A stretch of 64,000 nt of DNA from Unio delphinus (taxonomy: Eukaryota; Mollusca; Bivalvia; Unionida; Unionidae): positions 4,019,001 through 4,083,000 of the forward strand of contig JAQISU010000036.1 of the NCBI GenBank assembly GCA_029339505.1, in the 5' to 3' direction. Positions 16,991 to 30,040 of this stretch are shown here, in pieces (within the stretch, counting starts at the first letter, position 1; each line of letters begins with the position of its first letter). The notes below the pieces were generated by a model. The model saw only the letters and a program-made list of their open reading frames with translations, had not been told where the DNA came from and did not search any database. Position numbers and translations under genes: made by a program.

Positions 16991-18430
16991 AGATTCTGTC
17001 ACCTGATTCAGCTTCCGTTAGTCGAAACAAAACCGATGGGTGCCGTCCTTCTTCTGCACTAGGACTACAGGAGTGCTGTTCGGAGAGTCGGCGGGTTCGA
17101 TTACTCAAAAAGCAATCATCTGCTCGATCTCCTCACTGACGACTTGTCATTTTGCGTTGGTCAATAGTTAGGGTTTCCGCTGGACTGGCAGGTCATCCAC
17201 CAGCTTTGACCCGAACTTGACAAGCGAAGTTCTCCCGGGTATTTCCGTAAGCACGTCGGAATACCCGGGCAGCAACGTCTCAATATCTCCCCACTGTTCC
17301 GCAGTCAACATGGGGTCACACTTTACTTTCGAGGGTTTCTCCGACCTCGTTAACGGACAGTTCAGGGCAGTGTTGGTATCGACTTCGGCGTCCTCTGTGA
17401 CTATCGTGGCGATGAAAAATTCGCTAACGGTCTCTCTTTCCAAGTATCTCTTAAGCAGATTGGCGTGGTACAATTTCTCCTTCGCTGGCAGCCGTATCCG
17501 ATATGTTTAACCTCCGATCTTCTCAGTGACGAAGTATGGACCTCTCCAGGAAACTTGAAATTTGTTGTGTTCTTGGGGCAAGAGCAACAACACCTTATTC
17601 CCTACTTCATACTGGCTTGGTTTTACGCGCTTGTTGTAATTCCCATATGTCCTCCCATGAGAAACTCATGCGCGAGTCTTAACAATTTACCTCGCTTGTT
17701 TTTCCGCACGACAACGTGCTTAAAGTGGTCGCAGTCGTTTTTGGCGTGGCGATACAAGATCCCCTTCTTGTACGCGAACTTCACCACGCCATTCAGACTT
17801 TCTTTCTCTGTTCCTGCTACAGCGTAGTTGTGCAACTGCACGAGTTTTGCGTCTTTCTGTGGCAGCTTCCTCAACACGGCTGGAAGAACGTTACTCACCG
17901 GTGACTTTGTAACTTCCACCGGCTTCGCTTCTGTCTTTCTACTATTGGACCTGGTATCCAAAGCACTCACAGGTATCGGTGTGCATGTTTCGGGGTTCGG
18001 TTGCGGTAACACATAACGACATCTCAGTATGACGTCTTGTGATAGACCACCCAAGCACTCAGCTTCAATTTTCCACTTCACGTACAGCGCATCGAGGTCA
18101 ATGACAGCAGCTGGTAATGAGCCACGCGCGCTGTTCACGTACTGAACTTCTATTACCTCCCCTGTGTAATCCTCGGGGCTTAACGTACTTCCTGTCGACA
18201 AGAGCTGGGACGCTACACCCAGTGTCATAAAAAATGGTGGCACATTCTCTGTTGACAGTTGCAGACGCGAGATTTGAGGGTTTGCAACTTACTCCTGGCT
18301 CGTAATCCTTCCTCGCGACGACATTCACCTGGGTCTCTCTCGCTTTGGGACAGTCCCTGGCTTTATACCCCGTGTGCTTGCAGTTGTAATACGTCGGATG
18401 CGGACAGCTGGCTTTACATCAAGCATCCGG
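16985..18430 (-). pseudogene. LTR retroelement Pol relic, order PR-IN-RT, integrase core missing
   Basis: Read on the minus strand: a zinc-knuckle-like segment (N-C-K-H-T-G-Y-K-A-R-D-C) near 18395-18340; an aspartic protease motif Y-D-T-G-C-S near 18260; an integrase N-terminal zinc region ending G-G-H-M-G-I-T-T near 17630; directly after it, in another frame, an integrase C-terminal region (W-R-G-P-Y, Y-H-A-N-L-L-K-R-Y); then the linker and start of reverse transcriptase (S-P-N-S-T-P-V-V-L-V-Q-K-K-D-G-T) ending at about 16985. The whole integrase catalytic core is absent. Integrase upstream of RT is typical of Gmr1-like members of the Ty3/gypsy group. Confidence 0.7.
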
Positions 18431-18535
18431 CGCGACTCAGTGGGTTGGGGTGGGTCCGCATCCCGGAACCTCCACTCTTCGAGTGCGCCTGTTCGTATCG
18501 CTACTCCATGCTAGCGAACTCTTCGAGCGTCCGGT

Positions 18536-18538
<3 letters not shown>

Positions 18539-18614
<76 letters not shown>

Positions 18615-18629
18615 GTCTCTCTCTCTAGC
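18539..18629 (+). repeat. (CT)n microsatellite
   Basis: About 90 bp of nearly pure CT dinucleotides with a few GT substitutions, inside the retroelement relic between Gag and the zinc-knuckle region. The long Ser/Leu and Arg/Glu reading frames here are artefacts of the repeat. Confidence 0.95.
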
Positions 18630-19194
18630 TCTCTGCTAGAAAGATTGCCAACTTGCGACGGTAAGTACTCAGGACATGTTCTTTGAGTAAAAATTCGCGT
18701 AGCCCTCCGTACCATCGTTCGACTTCAGCCATCTTCATCCGCTTCTCAAATACCCCTCGAGCACGGTTGTCGATTTGAGAGTGTGTTTCAGTTGCCTTTT
18801 TCGTCGAGTCCCAAAAATGTTTACTATACGTTTCGGTGGTCAGCCGATAATGGCAAAGAAGGGCCTTCTTGAGCGAAATATAATCGTCAGCATCGTCTGC
18901 AACTAAGCCGTGGTAGACTTCACGAGCAGCTACTTGCAAAAAGGCTGAAACATTAATCGCCCAATGTTGCTCAGGAACTTTATGAGCGTAAACAAGTCTA
19001 TCAAACTGCATGAGAAAATCGTCGATAGACTCCTCCTTATCGTTGAACCCCGACATTTTGATCTGGGCCATTCGGTGGTAGATGAAAGATCGTCCGGTTA
19101 ATCCGGATCTCGTACTGGTGTCGTCCTTATCTATGTCCCTAGCTGCTATCTTCTTTCCTTCTCCATTTCGAGAGTGTAAGCAAGTATGGCTCAA
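18625..19194 (-). pseudogene. Retroelement Gag fragment
   Basis: A 189-codon frame with M-S-G-F-N-D-K-E-E-S-I-D-D-F-L-M-Q-F-D-R and A-L-L-C-H-Y-R-L-T-T-E-T-Y, the pattern of the helical, SCAN-like Gag of Gmr1/gypsy-type elements. The first codons are shifted relative to the matching Gag start at 16900-17000. It belongs to the same minus-strand element as the Pol relic that follows it. Confidence 0.6.
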
Positions 19195-19256
19195 ACGTAA
19201 CCCTTATGTCAAATATCTCACCAACGTTTAAATTATAATTTTTTTTTATCAAATTG

Positions 19257-19385
19257 TTTTATATTATCCTCTTTCTTTCTTTCTCTCTCGCTATATCTCT
19301 CTCTCCCTCACCATCTCTCTTCCTCTCTCTCTCTCTTTCTCTCTCTCTCTTTGTCTCTCTCTCTTTCTCTCTGCCTCTGTCTCTG

Positions 19386-19441
<56 letters not shown>
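19257..19441 (+). repeat. (CT)n microsatellite
   Basis: About 185 bp of imperfect CT-rich repeats, pure (CT)n in the last 45 bp, lying at the inner edge of the right arm of the inverted repeat. Confidence 0.95.
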
Positions 19442-19442
<1 letters not shown>

Positions 19443-19457
19443 GGATATATTATTATT

Positions 19458-21189
19458 AAATGATAAACTCAATCACTTGTCCTCCAAAGAATAGTCTATT
19501 TCATCTCGTGATTTTCAGTGTGAGTTCGATTTTCTTCTGGACTTTGGTTCTACTCATCACTTTATTTCGTTCCTCCCACTCTTCCTGGACTTCACCGCTC
19601 ATGACTTCTCTCCTTCCTTCTCTTTTCTTCCGTCTCTGTATTGGAGACTATTGTGACCACTGTCACTGGTCTGTCCCTTCAAGCTTCCTCTCCCGACTTA
19701 TCTCCTTCCTTCTCTGTTCTTCCGTCTCTCTATTGGAAAGGTTTCAGGAATTGTTGTATGTGTTATGTGTTTTATCCGGTTGTAATAATATCGATTCTGT
19801 ATGTGTTTTTAATGATTCATCAAGTGATCTATATTCGGTATTAATTTATTAGTAATAATCTACAACTCGTTTCAACTACTTGTGAGGAGATGGTCCAGTA
19901 AACGGCGGGTGGCTGACTGTGATCTCCACACATTACCATAGCAGTGTTTTTGTTAACAGCCAATGTTAAAATGTTTTTAGTATCTCTAACGATACTGTAC
20001 ATATTTAATCCCATATATTATTCACAGGCATATATTTTGACCCAATCCGATCAGGAGTCCATGCATCAACTTTCCAATGAAAGAAGCTGTGATACGTACA
20101 ATAATTTACTGCTCGTGTTGTCATCTACCTGGCAATTCTATGTGTTGGGGTTAATACAATCATTGTCAGAACTCTTTCCAAATAACTCGGTAACACGAGT
20201 TGTCTTACCGCATCATCCTGGTCCGTTCAAGTATACGATTTTATATATGGATATATGATGATATACAGATGGCGTCGATGATAACTCTGATATTTTTTCT
20301 CATTGGTATTTATCCTCGATGGTAACATCCGCTGATTCACAATATCTGTGTAATGTTCTTGTGTTATTCTCAACGAACCCCACTCGGTACCGAGAGCAAT
20401 AAACTCTTTGATGGATTCAATATGTTTCCGGTTAAAGCAAAACGAATCTGTCGCAACTCTGACCGCGATGTTGAAAAATCTATTTATCATCGATAACAAA
20501 TTATTAGAAACATAAGTTTGCATCGAGGATCTTAAGTGGGAGTATTGTGGTGATTCACCGTCAAACTATTCAACAATAATACCGATTTTTTACACCGTTG
20601 AGAAATAAATATTTTCCCGAGATGCAAATATATTATCTTTTTCAACGTCCTTGATGATAGAATCACATTCATGATCATCTAAAATCAAACGCGTACAACA
20701 AGCCAAACATTACAGATCGGATGAAGGTTTTCAGCACGTTTAATGATGTCACGCGAGCAAATCCTGTTAATTCAAAATCGGGTAAAGGTCCGTTTACGTC
20801 AACTCTAACCATTTCATGACAAGAAGGACCAAATCGTGTAAAATATTCTTTGCACGGTCCATACCCGAGAAAACTCCACGGGTAAAACGCAACCATATCG
20901 ACTGAAATAACATCAAATGACAGTTACTACGAAGCATCTCGTGATGGAATCGTTATACACTGTCAGTGAAAAATAAAACTTGGTTGTGTTATTAACAGGG
21001 GTTACGTGAGAAGTAGTATCAGGAAAAAAAGGACATCTCGCTCACAGATGTACAATTGTGTAAACTCTTTTGACGGATTCAACATGTTTCCGGTTGATAC
21101 AAATCTTCTTATCGATCACATTAACCGATATCCACTTGACAACCTCGTCAATAATTTTAGAGATGTTACTCCAGGTAAAATAACATGGA
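19458..21189. repeat. Right arm of the large imperfect inverted repeat
   Basis: Approximate reverse complement of 14579-16188, from AATGATAAACTCAATCACTTG at the inner end to the CCTGG...AACAT boundary near 21189. The spacer between the arms is about 3.3 kb of retroelement debris and CT repeats. Confidence 0.75.
19860..20900 (-). pseudogene. Decayed Polinton polymerase-helicase relic (right)
   Basis: Minus-strand frames with D-M-V-A-F-Y-P and F-L-G-Y-G-P-C-K-E-Y-F (20900-20820; motif A), V-R-V-A-T-D-S-F (near 20450; motif C) and Y-L-N-G-P-G (near 20230; Walker A) match POLB in order. Many stops. It is the partner of the left relic at 13960-15800. Confidence 0.8.
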
Positions 21190-21275
21190 ACAATAAAAAT
21201 AAACCTAAATTAAAAAAAATACATAAAGGTATAAACATCAACAGTTATATTAACTACCAGTTATATAATCAATAA
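20918..21275 (+). pseudogene. Decayed HNH endonuclease relic
   Basis: Y-Y-E-A-S-R-D-G-I-V (near 20930) and L-L-I-D-H-I-N (near 21110) match the start and the HNH core of the gene at 4051-4536, with frameshifts and a changed middle. It lies divergent from and adjacent to the polymerase relic, as the intact gene does in copies A and B without the zinc-finger gene between them. Confidence 0.6.
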
Positions 21276-22650
21276 GGCAAGCGTCTTACTTCTTTTCTTC
21301 TCTTATGCTTCTAAATTCTTCCTTTTATATAACCCCACTAACAACATCTCATAACTGAGTTTAATATTACGAAGGTTTTATAGGCCCCTATAAAACGCGA
21401 TACCGCTGTGGTTAGAGTATAACCACTAACACGGGCCCCTAACTAAGGTCCCAACTAGAATGTATGAGGAAGTCTCAAAACCAAGACTATCAGGTCCAGC
21501 GACACAATGTTGCAACTAAAAACCTCACCATATATGCATAGGTTATGACCCCAAATTAGATCTTTAAGGTAGTCTCAAACCCAAGACTATCAGGCCCAGC
21601 AACACAAGGCTGCAACCAAAAATATACTAATTTAGAAAATGACCTCAAATTCATACACTATAAAGATAGTTAACCCCAAACTATCAGGCCTTGCAGTAAC
21701 TTAATAACATCATGCATTAACTAGCAATGCAAATAGTTGTCATACGGGGTTATATATTCTACACAAAACAACACAAAGAATTCCAAATTGATAGGGAAAA
21801 GACGGAAGCAAATGAATAGGGAGCAAGAATTTTTAGAATCCAAAACAAGACACCCAAGATGTATACGGGGAATCATCGAGTGACTACAGGATCAAACAAT
21901 ACACTCAAGAAGTATACAGGGACCATCCACAGGAGCAGAGAGATAATCGGTCACTAACGAGTGATCATGGGATTCTCCCCCAAAAAGTCACTTTAGGGTC
22001 TTCCACTGGGTTACGGAAACCCTCCATGACATGCTCTATCCAAAAAGCCTAACTTGATCATTTTCGGACAAACCGCTCAAAATTAACAATCTATTTCTCT
22101 CTGACAGTGGCTACTTTTCAAATGACGTTTAGTCATATTAGCATATGAAACTGTTAGGGACATATAATATGTACACTTCTGTAATAGAGAATTGGCATAG
22201 TTAGGAACGTAATTTAATTATTCAACTCTACCATTTGATGAATTGCATCGGTATCTTACACAATTTTGGCATAGGGAAATCGTCTAGGAAAACTGGATTG
22301 AATTTGGAATAAGTCTACGTACATTCGATTATCTGATGAGTTGAGTGCATGCTGTCTCTATTCCTTACTCGCCTGGGTCTAACATTCATATCATTAGCCC
22401 CTTTTTAGGGGAATGATATGACGACCAAATTAATAGCGCATAAAGGCCAAGAAGATGTGCCACCATTCCTTCTTCCGGGATAAATTAAATCACTACCATA
22501 TAAATAAATGTCAGTGCAAAATAGTGAACATATGACCCTAGTGACCGGTTTCACTTTAAATCCAACTATTCGTTCATTCAGTTATTTGATTTTTTATTTT
22601 GGGAGGGTGCTCTTTCCACTGATCTTCACAGACCTTTAATGGAAAGGCCC
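21276..22650. other. Intergenic, with a degenerate tandem repeat at 21470-21690
   Basis: No gene seen. Three diverged units of about 110 bp share AAGACTATCAGG(T/C)CC followed by ACACAA and TGCAAC (near 21480, 21585 and 21675 for the shortened third). This looks like part of an old transposon or minisatellite. Confidence 0.5.
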
Positions 22651-22734
22651 TCCTGTGAATGTTAAGGATGTGTGCAATAGTATATATATATTTTTTAATA
22701 TTTTTTATTTGTATTTTAATTATTTTTTTTTCAT

Positions 22735-23190
22735 CTATTCTAGCTCTTTATCGTGATGTAAGGCTTCTTCCGCCATTATTAGGTCTTCTTCCCTTCTTCT
22801 TCTACTTTTTTCCTTTCTTCTCTCTTTCTTCTCCTTTTCAAATATTTGTTCTGCTGTTAAGTGTTTTTCTGGCTTCTTAGCTCCACTTGTTGTACTCTTC
22901 TCGTCTGGGATGTGTGCTATCTTCATTCTCTTGACCTCTTGTTCTGTTTGTTGCATTATTTTGCCATCCGTTTTACTGGGTATTGTCTGATTGTCTCTGC
23001 TTTGTGTATTAGTCTTGTTGTTTCCTTCATGTTTCATATTTTGCTTATTAGTTCCTCTTTTTTGTTCTCCCAGTTGTTGTATCGTTGTTCCATTCTTATT
23101 CCATTCTTATTACTTGCATTCCAGATAATCGCCATCTTCTAATTCCACACGCCGTGTTCTAAAGTGCTTTTGAAGATTGGTCATTGTTTT
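22735..23190 (-). other. Unassigned Lys/Glu-rich reading frames, possibly retroelement ORF1
   Basis: A frame of 100 codons (23037-22735) is rich in Lys and Glu (K-E-K-K-E-R-R-K-E-K-S-R-R-R-R-E-E). A 33-codon frame starts upstream on the same strand with an ATG near 23200. The surrounding plus strand is pyrimidine-rich. It might be the 5' part of a non-LTR element, but I recognise no domain. Confidence 0.25.
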
Positions 23191-23240
23191 GCGTGCTGCC
23201 GCCATGCTTACTCGTGTTTTTCGTGTGTTATTTTGTCTGA

Positions 23241-24988
23241 ACTTCACTTTGTCCCTTCTTCCTTTTCTGTTAATTTTTTTTTGTTAATTTCTTGTCATTA
23301 TTTTTCTTCCATCTACTTTTCTGTATGTTGAACTCTATATGGCTATCCTTGTTAATTCATTCCTGCCCAGTAGATTTGCGTGCGGTTCGCTTGGTCATTG
23401 CCATTTTTGTGATTGTGACTATGTAGACTTCTCAACTACAAGCACTAGAATCTACGTTTATACCCCTTTACGCGATTGAAATCATCTGCTTAAGAAAAGT
23501 GAATTATCCATCTCGCATCCTATATTCGATCTTCAGGAAATATAATATGGAGGTTGTGTCTATTTAGAGTCTATATTAGCTCTAACGTAATGTGGTATCC
23601 TTTTGTCAGTCTTAACTATTGTTTTTAAAAATTGTTCATGGACCTAATTGACCCGATTGGAGGCGGCCAATATCAATCTGACCGCATACCCTATAATCTT
23701 GCTAGGATTGGTCGTATTATCCCCAGTCCACTAATATAGCGCGACCGATATGTGCATTCTTTATCAATGGCCTATTTTAATACAGTATACATTAACAAAA
23801 CAAACTTAAACCCTGCCAAGGGATTATATATTTTTGCATTTAATGACTTACATGTGTTGTTCTGCCAGAAATCATTCAAGCGACTATAACATTTTACCGA
23901 ATATATGACAAATATTGGCGTCAACATAGACTTATTGTATTTCTTAACCAAAAAAAGCAGCACACGTTTTCATAATGAATGTTTCAGATCAGGCAAAAGT
24001 TTGATTACCTAAAAAACGTATCTTACGAAATTCGGTTCATAATACGGTCGCTAAGTTCAAATATGCATTTCTATCTATACAATATACAATGTTCATACTT
24101 TGTTATCACAACTTAAAAACCATAAGATTATGAAACTAATATCAGAGTATCGTTATAATTAAGAGTACAAATAGAAAATAACTGTTTTACAATTCTACTC
24201 TTTGTTTCATCATGAATTTTGTAACACGCTGAAAGATCTGGTTTATTTTCGATGCACGAAAAGAACAAGTAATACAGAAGTTTCTCGCATGTAATCACAA
24301 TAAAAATCGGGATGGTTTAGGCGGTCAAACTGAGATCATAAAGCAAAATAATCATCCAGATCACAATGGTGAAACGTTTCCTAGTTTATATAATATCTTT
24401 ACTAGACAACATCAGTGTAACAACCAACACAATTTAATCGTGAGTGTTAGAATGTAAGTTATTGCAAAACTGTTAGAGAAATGGAAAAATGAACTCACAA
24501 TACAGGAGATTCGAGGGGAGTTACAATCACATATATTATTTTATAATTATACTGATAGAATTCAAATATTGGAAATATGAATCATAAGAGAGTATTTCAA
24601 TATAATGATATGCGATAGAGTGTGACGCTTCTATAGATATGGTAAAAATACTATTTTCAAATCTAATATATATTTGATTCACACTTGACTCAAACATTAC
24701 ATACATAACTTTAAGGTTCACAGTTTACAGTGAAGAAGAATCTCTGTCATTGTTGGTTCTAAAACAATCGACAATGCCTGTGTGTGTGTGTGTATTTGTG
24801 CGTGTTTGTGTGTGTTTATATTCATAATTTCTCTATTATTAATTTTAAATTGACTATGTGTTTGCAAAGGTTCCATCTACGATTGAGAGTTTAATGTACC
24901 TGATTACACCATTTCACATCAATGATCAAGGTAACTACATCTTTTTCCCTTCTTTTGATGAACAAATATATAGCTCCGTAATTTACCG
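23241..24988. other. Intergenic DNA, nothing recognised
   Basis: AT-rich with no long open frame, no clear repeat beyond a short GT run near 24779-24820. I see no feature to report. Confidence 0.5.
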
Positions 24989-25262
24989 TTTACTATGTGT
25001 TACTGAATATTCGTCAGCAGCTCGAGCAGCATTCTCCAACGTTTCAATCCTATGCTCATCAAGATAAGACTTAACGTCACTATGGACACAGTTTTTTAGC
25101 TCTTCATTTAATATAATTTCCTTGAGGTTTTGATAACCTTGTTCGACTTTCTTGGCTAGGCACCATCTATCAAAGAACTGCTCTTTTTCTCTAGCAAATT
25201 CGACATGAGTTTGTCCAGCTTCTTTTCTGTAATTTCTGAATTTTTGACGAGTTGAATCAACT
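24989..25262 (-). pseudogene. Retroelement Gag fragment
   Basis: An open stretch of about 90 codons on the minus strand reads H-V-E-F-A-R-E-K-E-Q-F-F-D-R-W-C, then I-I-L-N-E-E-L-K-N-C-V and A-A-R-A-A-D-E-Y-S-V-T-H. This is the helical pattern of Gag proteins in Gmr1/gypsy-like elements of aquatic invertebrates. Both ends run into stops, so it is an isolated remnant. Confidence 0.55.
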
Positions 25263-25299
25263 CATCTTTTTTGAAAAGATATTATTGCTCCTGAGAAGG

Positions 25300-26634
25300 A
25301 TAAGAAACAAATATTTCTACTTTAGATGTAATTTTAATACTAGTCTGTCAATCTCATTAAAGATTTTAAAAAATTTAAAAAAACTAGGGGAATTCAAATT
25401 TAAAACAAATGTTTTCTGCAAATAAAATTCTATCCAAAGTCCAATTGATTCCAATATCGGACTAGGCCCCCAATTTATATGTTACTTGCTTAAGCTCGAA
25501 TAAACAGTAACAGAAAGAGTGAAAATAACGAGCTTGTTAAAACTTAATAAACAATTTATTGAGCACACATATTTTTCTGAAAATAAAAATAAACTTACGG
25601 TTTTAAGACTCGATTCTAAAATTAATCCAAAAATAATTCAAATATAATCCACTAGTGTTATTGCAAAAGTCCTGGTAATAAAATGTCCTAATACTTCCCA
25701 GTTTGATTCTTAGTGAATCATTCAATATGGAAGACGATGTCACTTGACGAAGTCAGTTCTGGTCTTATGAAATTCAATGAGCACAATTATTTTCCAGATA
25801 AATAAAAAATAAATCCTCTTTATCCCCCGGTTTTATCATTCGGGCGAATAAAAGACATCCTGTAATAATAAAGTGTTCATGATGGTGATGATGATGACGA
25901 TGATGATGATAACTATTGTGCTTGCGATAAAACTGATAGATGTGCTCGTCATGCTAGCTACAATAACAATAATCATCATTATCATCATCGTGATTATGTA
26001 AGATAGATTAGATAGCATTGGCGTTAGTATTAGTGTTATTAATAGTAATAGCAATTGCATTAAGAAATGGAAACTCAGCAACAATAGCAGTGGGTTCTTT
26101 TGAAGTAGCAGAGCAAACATATTTATGTAATATAAATTGAAAAGTGCGTAGTTTAGATTTTTAACATAGCTTTAGCCAGTTTTCAGTCATATCGACACGG
26201 TCTCTGCTGTCTTATTGTGATTTCAAGAACTGGATCTTCATGTCAAAGATAAGTAAAATAATTTTCCATCCAGTCATTTCGTCCTGACACCAGGCCGATC
26301 AATCATAATACAAACCTTTTAAAGCTGAGAGCCTATCAAGGCAGTTGCGAGCACCATTTTTATGTAATTGGTATGACACGGCGTGGGTTCGAAGCCGTGA
26401 TCGCCCGTATTTAAGGCGGACTCTCTAGGATCAACATATAAGAAAAGAAATGCTTTAAACAAGTATGAAAGTGAGATATTTGAAATACTTTTCACGCAAA
26501 AGCATACACTGCCATTACTGTTACACCATATGTTGTTGATATCAGCACAAAATGCACCACACCTGCATCCGTTGAAGAAGAGCAAATGGTATGTTAAAGG
26601 TTTATTTATACGACGAGTGTATTCCATAACAAAG
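25300..26634. other. Intergenic DNA with a possible pol III B-box
   Basis: No gene seen. GTGGGTTCGAAGCC at about 26382-26395 fits a B-box and may mark a decayed tRNA-derived SINE. A GAT-rich microsatellite lies near 25875-25990. Confidence 0.4.
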
Positions 26635-27640
26635 CGTAACATAGCATAGCATATGATAACAGAGCATAGCATAGCATAGCACACCACAGCACAGCACAGC
26701 ATAGCATAGCATAGAATAACATAGCATAGCATAGCATAACATAACATAGCATAGCATAGCATAGCATTGTATAGCATGGTATAGTATAGTATAGTATAGT
26801 ATAGTATAGTATAGTATAGTATAGTATAGTATAGTAAAGTATAGTATAGTATAGTATAGTATAGTATAGTATAGTATAGTATAGTATAGTATAGTATAGT
26901 ATAGTATAGTATAGTATAGTATAGTATAGTATAGTATAGTATAGTATAGTATAGTTTTATGTTTTTTATTTTTGTCTTACATATTATTATGTTAGGTGAT
27001 ATTTCTTATGCTATATTATATTATATTATATTATTTTATATTATATTATATTATATTATATTCTATTCTATTATATTATATTATATTATATTATATTATA
27101 TTATATTATATTATATTATATTATATTATATTATATTATATTATATTATATATTATATTATATTATATTATATTATATTATATTATATTATATTATATTA
27201 TATTATATTATATTATAGTGTGTTGTGTTGTGACGTGTTGTGTTGTGTTGTATTGTATCGTATCTTATCGTATCGTATCGTATCGAATCATGTATGTCAT
27301 GTCATGTCATCTCATGCTATGTCATGTCATGTCATGTCTTGTCATGTCATGTCATGTCATATCATATTATATCATATCATATCATATCATATCATATCAT
27401 ATCATATCATATCATATCATATCATATCATATCATATCGTGTCGTATCGTATCATATCATATCATATCATATCATATCATATCATATCATATCATATCAT
27501 ATCATATCATATCATATCATATCATATCATATCATATCATATCATATCATATCATATCATATTATATCATATCATATCATATCATATCATATCATATCAT
27601 ATCATATCATATCATATCATGTCATGTCATATCATATTTT
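26635..27640 (+). repeat. 1-kb composite pentanucleotide array
   Basis: Successive blocks of 5-bp units: ATAGC (26640-26775), ATAGT (26776-26955), a 50-bp unrelated break, ATTAT (27010-27217), TGTTG (27218-27252), ATCGT (27253-27290), CATGT (27291-27358) and ATCAT (27359-27640) with small relapses. Neighbouring blocks differ by one or two substitutions. Because 5 is not a multiple of 3, several long reading frames appear; they are artefacts. Confidence 0.95.
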
Positions 27641-30040
27641 ATTGCAACAGATTATATTATATATTATGATCTTACATTATACTGTAGTATTCATGCGGTA
27701 AAAAAAATCATGCATTGCATCTGTGCAACGGTAAGTCGCGAATATTTTAAGCACATATTTTATTCTCATGACTGTACCTTTTTAAGCCAATTCCAGGACA
27801 TTTTGAGAGCTAATTGTGTTCAATTGTACGGGCTTGATGCTAATTGTCAGCCGTCTACCAAAATATTTCACACAATCATCATCCTAGTTTAGACACCGTA
27901 CGATGTCATTATTCGCTATAGTTTGGTTAATATCGCTTGTATTTAATTTACTTTGCAGAAAATACAGAACCTCAATAGAAGTATTTCCACTTGTTGAATT
28001 AAAAAATAATGAATATTATTAAAAATGCATACCCTGAAGATGATGATCCATTTGAATCTATCCCATTTTTTCATCCGGTTCTTTCTGTTTTAAATACACG
28101 TCATACAGGCGGACATCGGGGAAAGTGTTCTCAAAGTTAAAGTTTAAATGGCTTTCATATTGTATATTATAACTATCAAATAGTAAAATTATGATATTCG
28201 CATTATAAATCCAGCTATATATGTATTTTGAAATCAGCAATACACGCATATTCTTGTGCTTTGCTTTTGAGCATGCTTTTTGTTAATATTTTAAGTTTCG
28301 TGTTCCTTACATCCATCATAATGGAACCATGTATCGCACTCGTTCAACGAATAATCAACGATTGCCATTAATTATTTGTCCATTGTTAATTTTTATAAAC
28401 AATTTGCATACAGTTTAAATCTTGATGGCATTAGTACAGTATGATAACAGTGACAGTTTTGTAGAACGACAATGGCGAGTTGCGTTAATAATGTGCTTAC
28501 GACCCTATGGTCGTAAATTAAGTGACAGGAACCATCAAATATGTCAAATATGTCAAAATGATCCAAATACAATATTTACCTAGCCTCAAAAGTGAAAAAT
28601 ATAAGAATAAGTGAAACAAATCCAAAATACTATTAAAGTTTCCTATCACAATCTCAAAACGTTTGAGATTCGAATTAATTACATGTGTACCACCTAGAAA
28701 GTGTTGATGAGCCAGTATGGTCAAAATGTGGTAATGGGGTAAAGTTTTTTTGTATGTAAAATGTTATATAAAAATTTCCCTTGAATTCATTCAAATTAAT
28801 TTGAAAATATAGATATAGTTTACGTGACATTAACGTTAAGTTTTTTTTTACATCATGTACTATAAACAATACATCCTCTCTAAAGAAAACCAGACAACGA
28901 AATAACCGATTTCAACTAGGTTGTTAATATATGCATATAAAATTCCAATATTATCAAATCTAATATACAACTTTCTTCGAGACGGGTGGTCAGAATTTCG
29001 TTTCCAACTCAATTCGATGTTATAAATAATCATATAGTTACATCAAAATGTAAACCGAATTTCAGTCTGGAGACGTCGAAGAGTGGAGCCATTGGTGTAT
29101 CATTAAATCAAACATATCTTTACAATGTAATATTAGACATGTAATCGTAAAGGTGATCTTCCAGGGCAAACTGGAGAAGGTAAAGCGGTATCAGATTTGT
29201 CAAATTACATTATTATTAAAGATTCCTTCGAATGGAGCATGAAGTTTGGGACGATCTCGCACAGGAACGGTTCTTTGGTCACCGTGTCATGCATACAATG
29301 GGTACATATCATTAAAGGATGATCAGCGAAAAGCGGAAATCTCAAATTTGTAACTTATGATCATCAAGGACAAGTAGAAAAAAAATGTCTTTCCGGATAT
29401 ATTACAACAATGTAAATAGTTAATTGGCTTAATCGGTTTTCCTCTTCGCATAACTGTACGAGTTGGTCATCTCCAAATTCGAAGGTCGAATATCAAACAA
29501 ACCGGGGATTGCATCGCAGAGACATGGAATGAAGCGCTGAGTATTAGCCAAATAATATCTTTTTAACAAAGTTTGAGTTAGTTACTTGTCTGTTGTGCCA
29601 TTGTTCCCTCGGTCATATGTAACTTGGAAGTGGATAGATATATCTTACTATTCAAAAGGATATAAAGATTGATCATACCGTATGAATGTTTTTATATTTA
29701 AGAATTTGTTCGTTCGTACATTTTTTTTATTTCATTACATGATATTTTCATATAAGATTGTATGCAAAAACGAATTCATTCTGCTTGACCCGAAATTATT
29801 TAAAAATTTAGTTTTATGTTAACACCTAACGCATAGCTAAATTATCTTGTTTGTATGGTTTTAATATCATGATCATTATTATAAGATGTAGAAATGTTTA
29901 TTTGGGTCATGGTTTTGACCTTTCCTAAGTAAACTCTATATAACTATATTTTTGTATTCCTAATGTTACCTACTCTCATAAAATGTACACTGCAATGAAT
30001 TGACAAAAAGGTTTTAAACTCTGTTATGGAACAACAATTA
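27641..30040. other. Intergenic DNA, nothing recognised
   Basis: AT-rich, no long credible frame and no repeat structure found by eye. Short frames here show no family features. Confidence 0.5.

Noticed and set aside
18259..18715. Ser/Leu-rich and Arg/Glu-rich frames on both strands
   Set aside because: They are translations of the (CT)n microsatellite and its retroelement flanks.
22735..23037. 100-codon Lys/Glu-rich minus-strand frame as a host gene
   Set aside because: Low complexity, no recognisable domain and a stop-rich neighbourhood; kept only as an unassigned frame.
26959..27892. Long plus-strand frames of up to 298 codons rich in Ile, Tyr, Ser and His
   Set aside because: Produced by 5-bp repeats read in three phases; no domain, and the frames end where the array ends.
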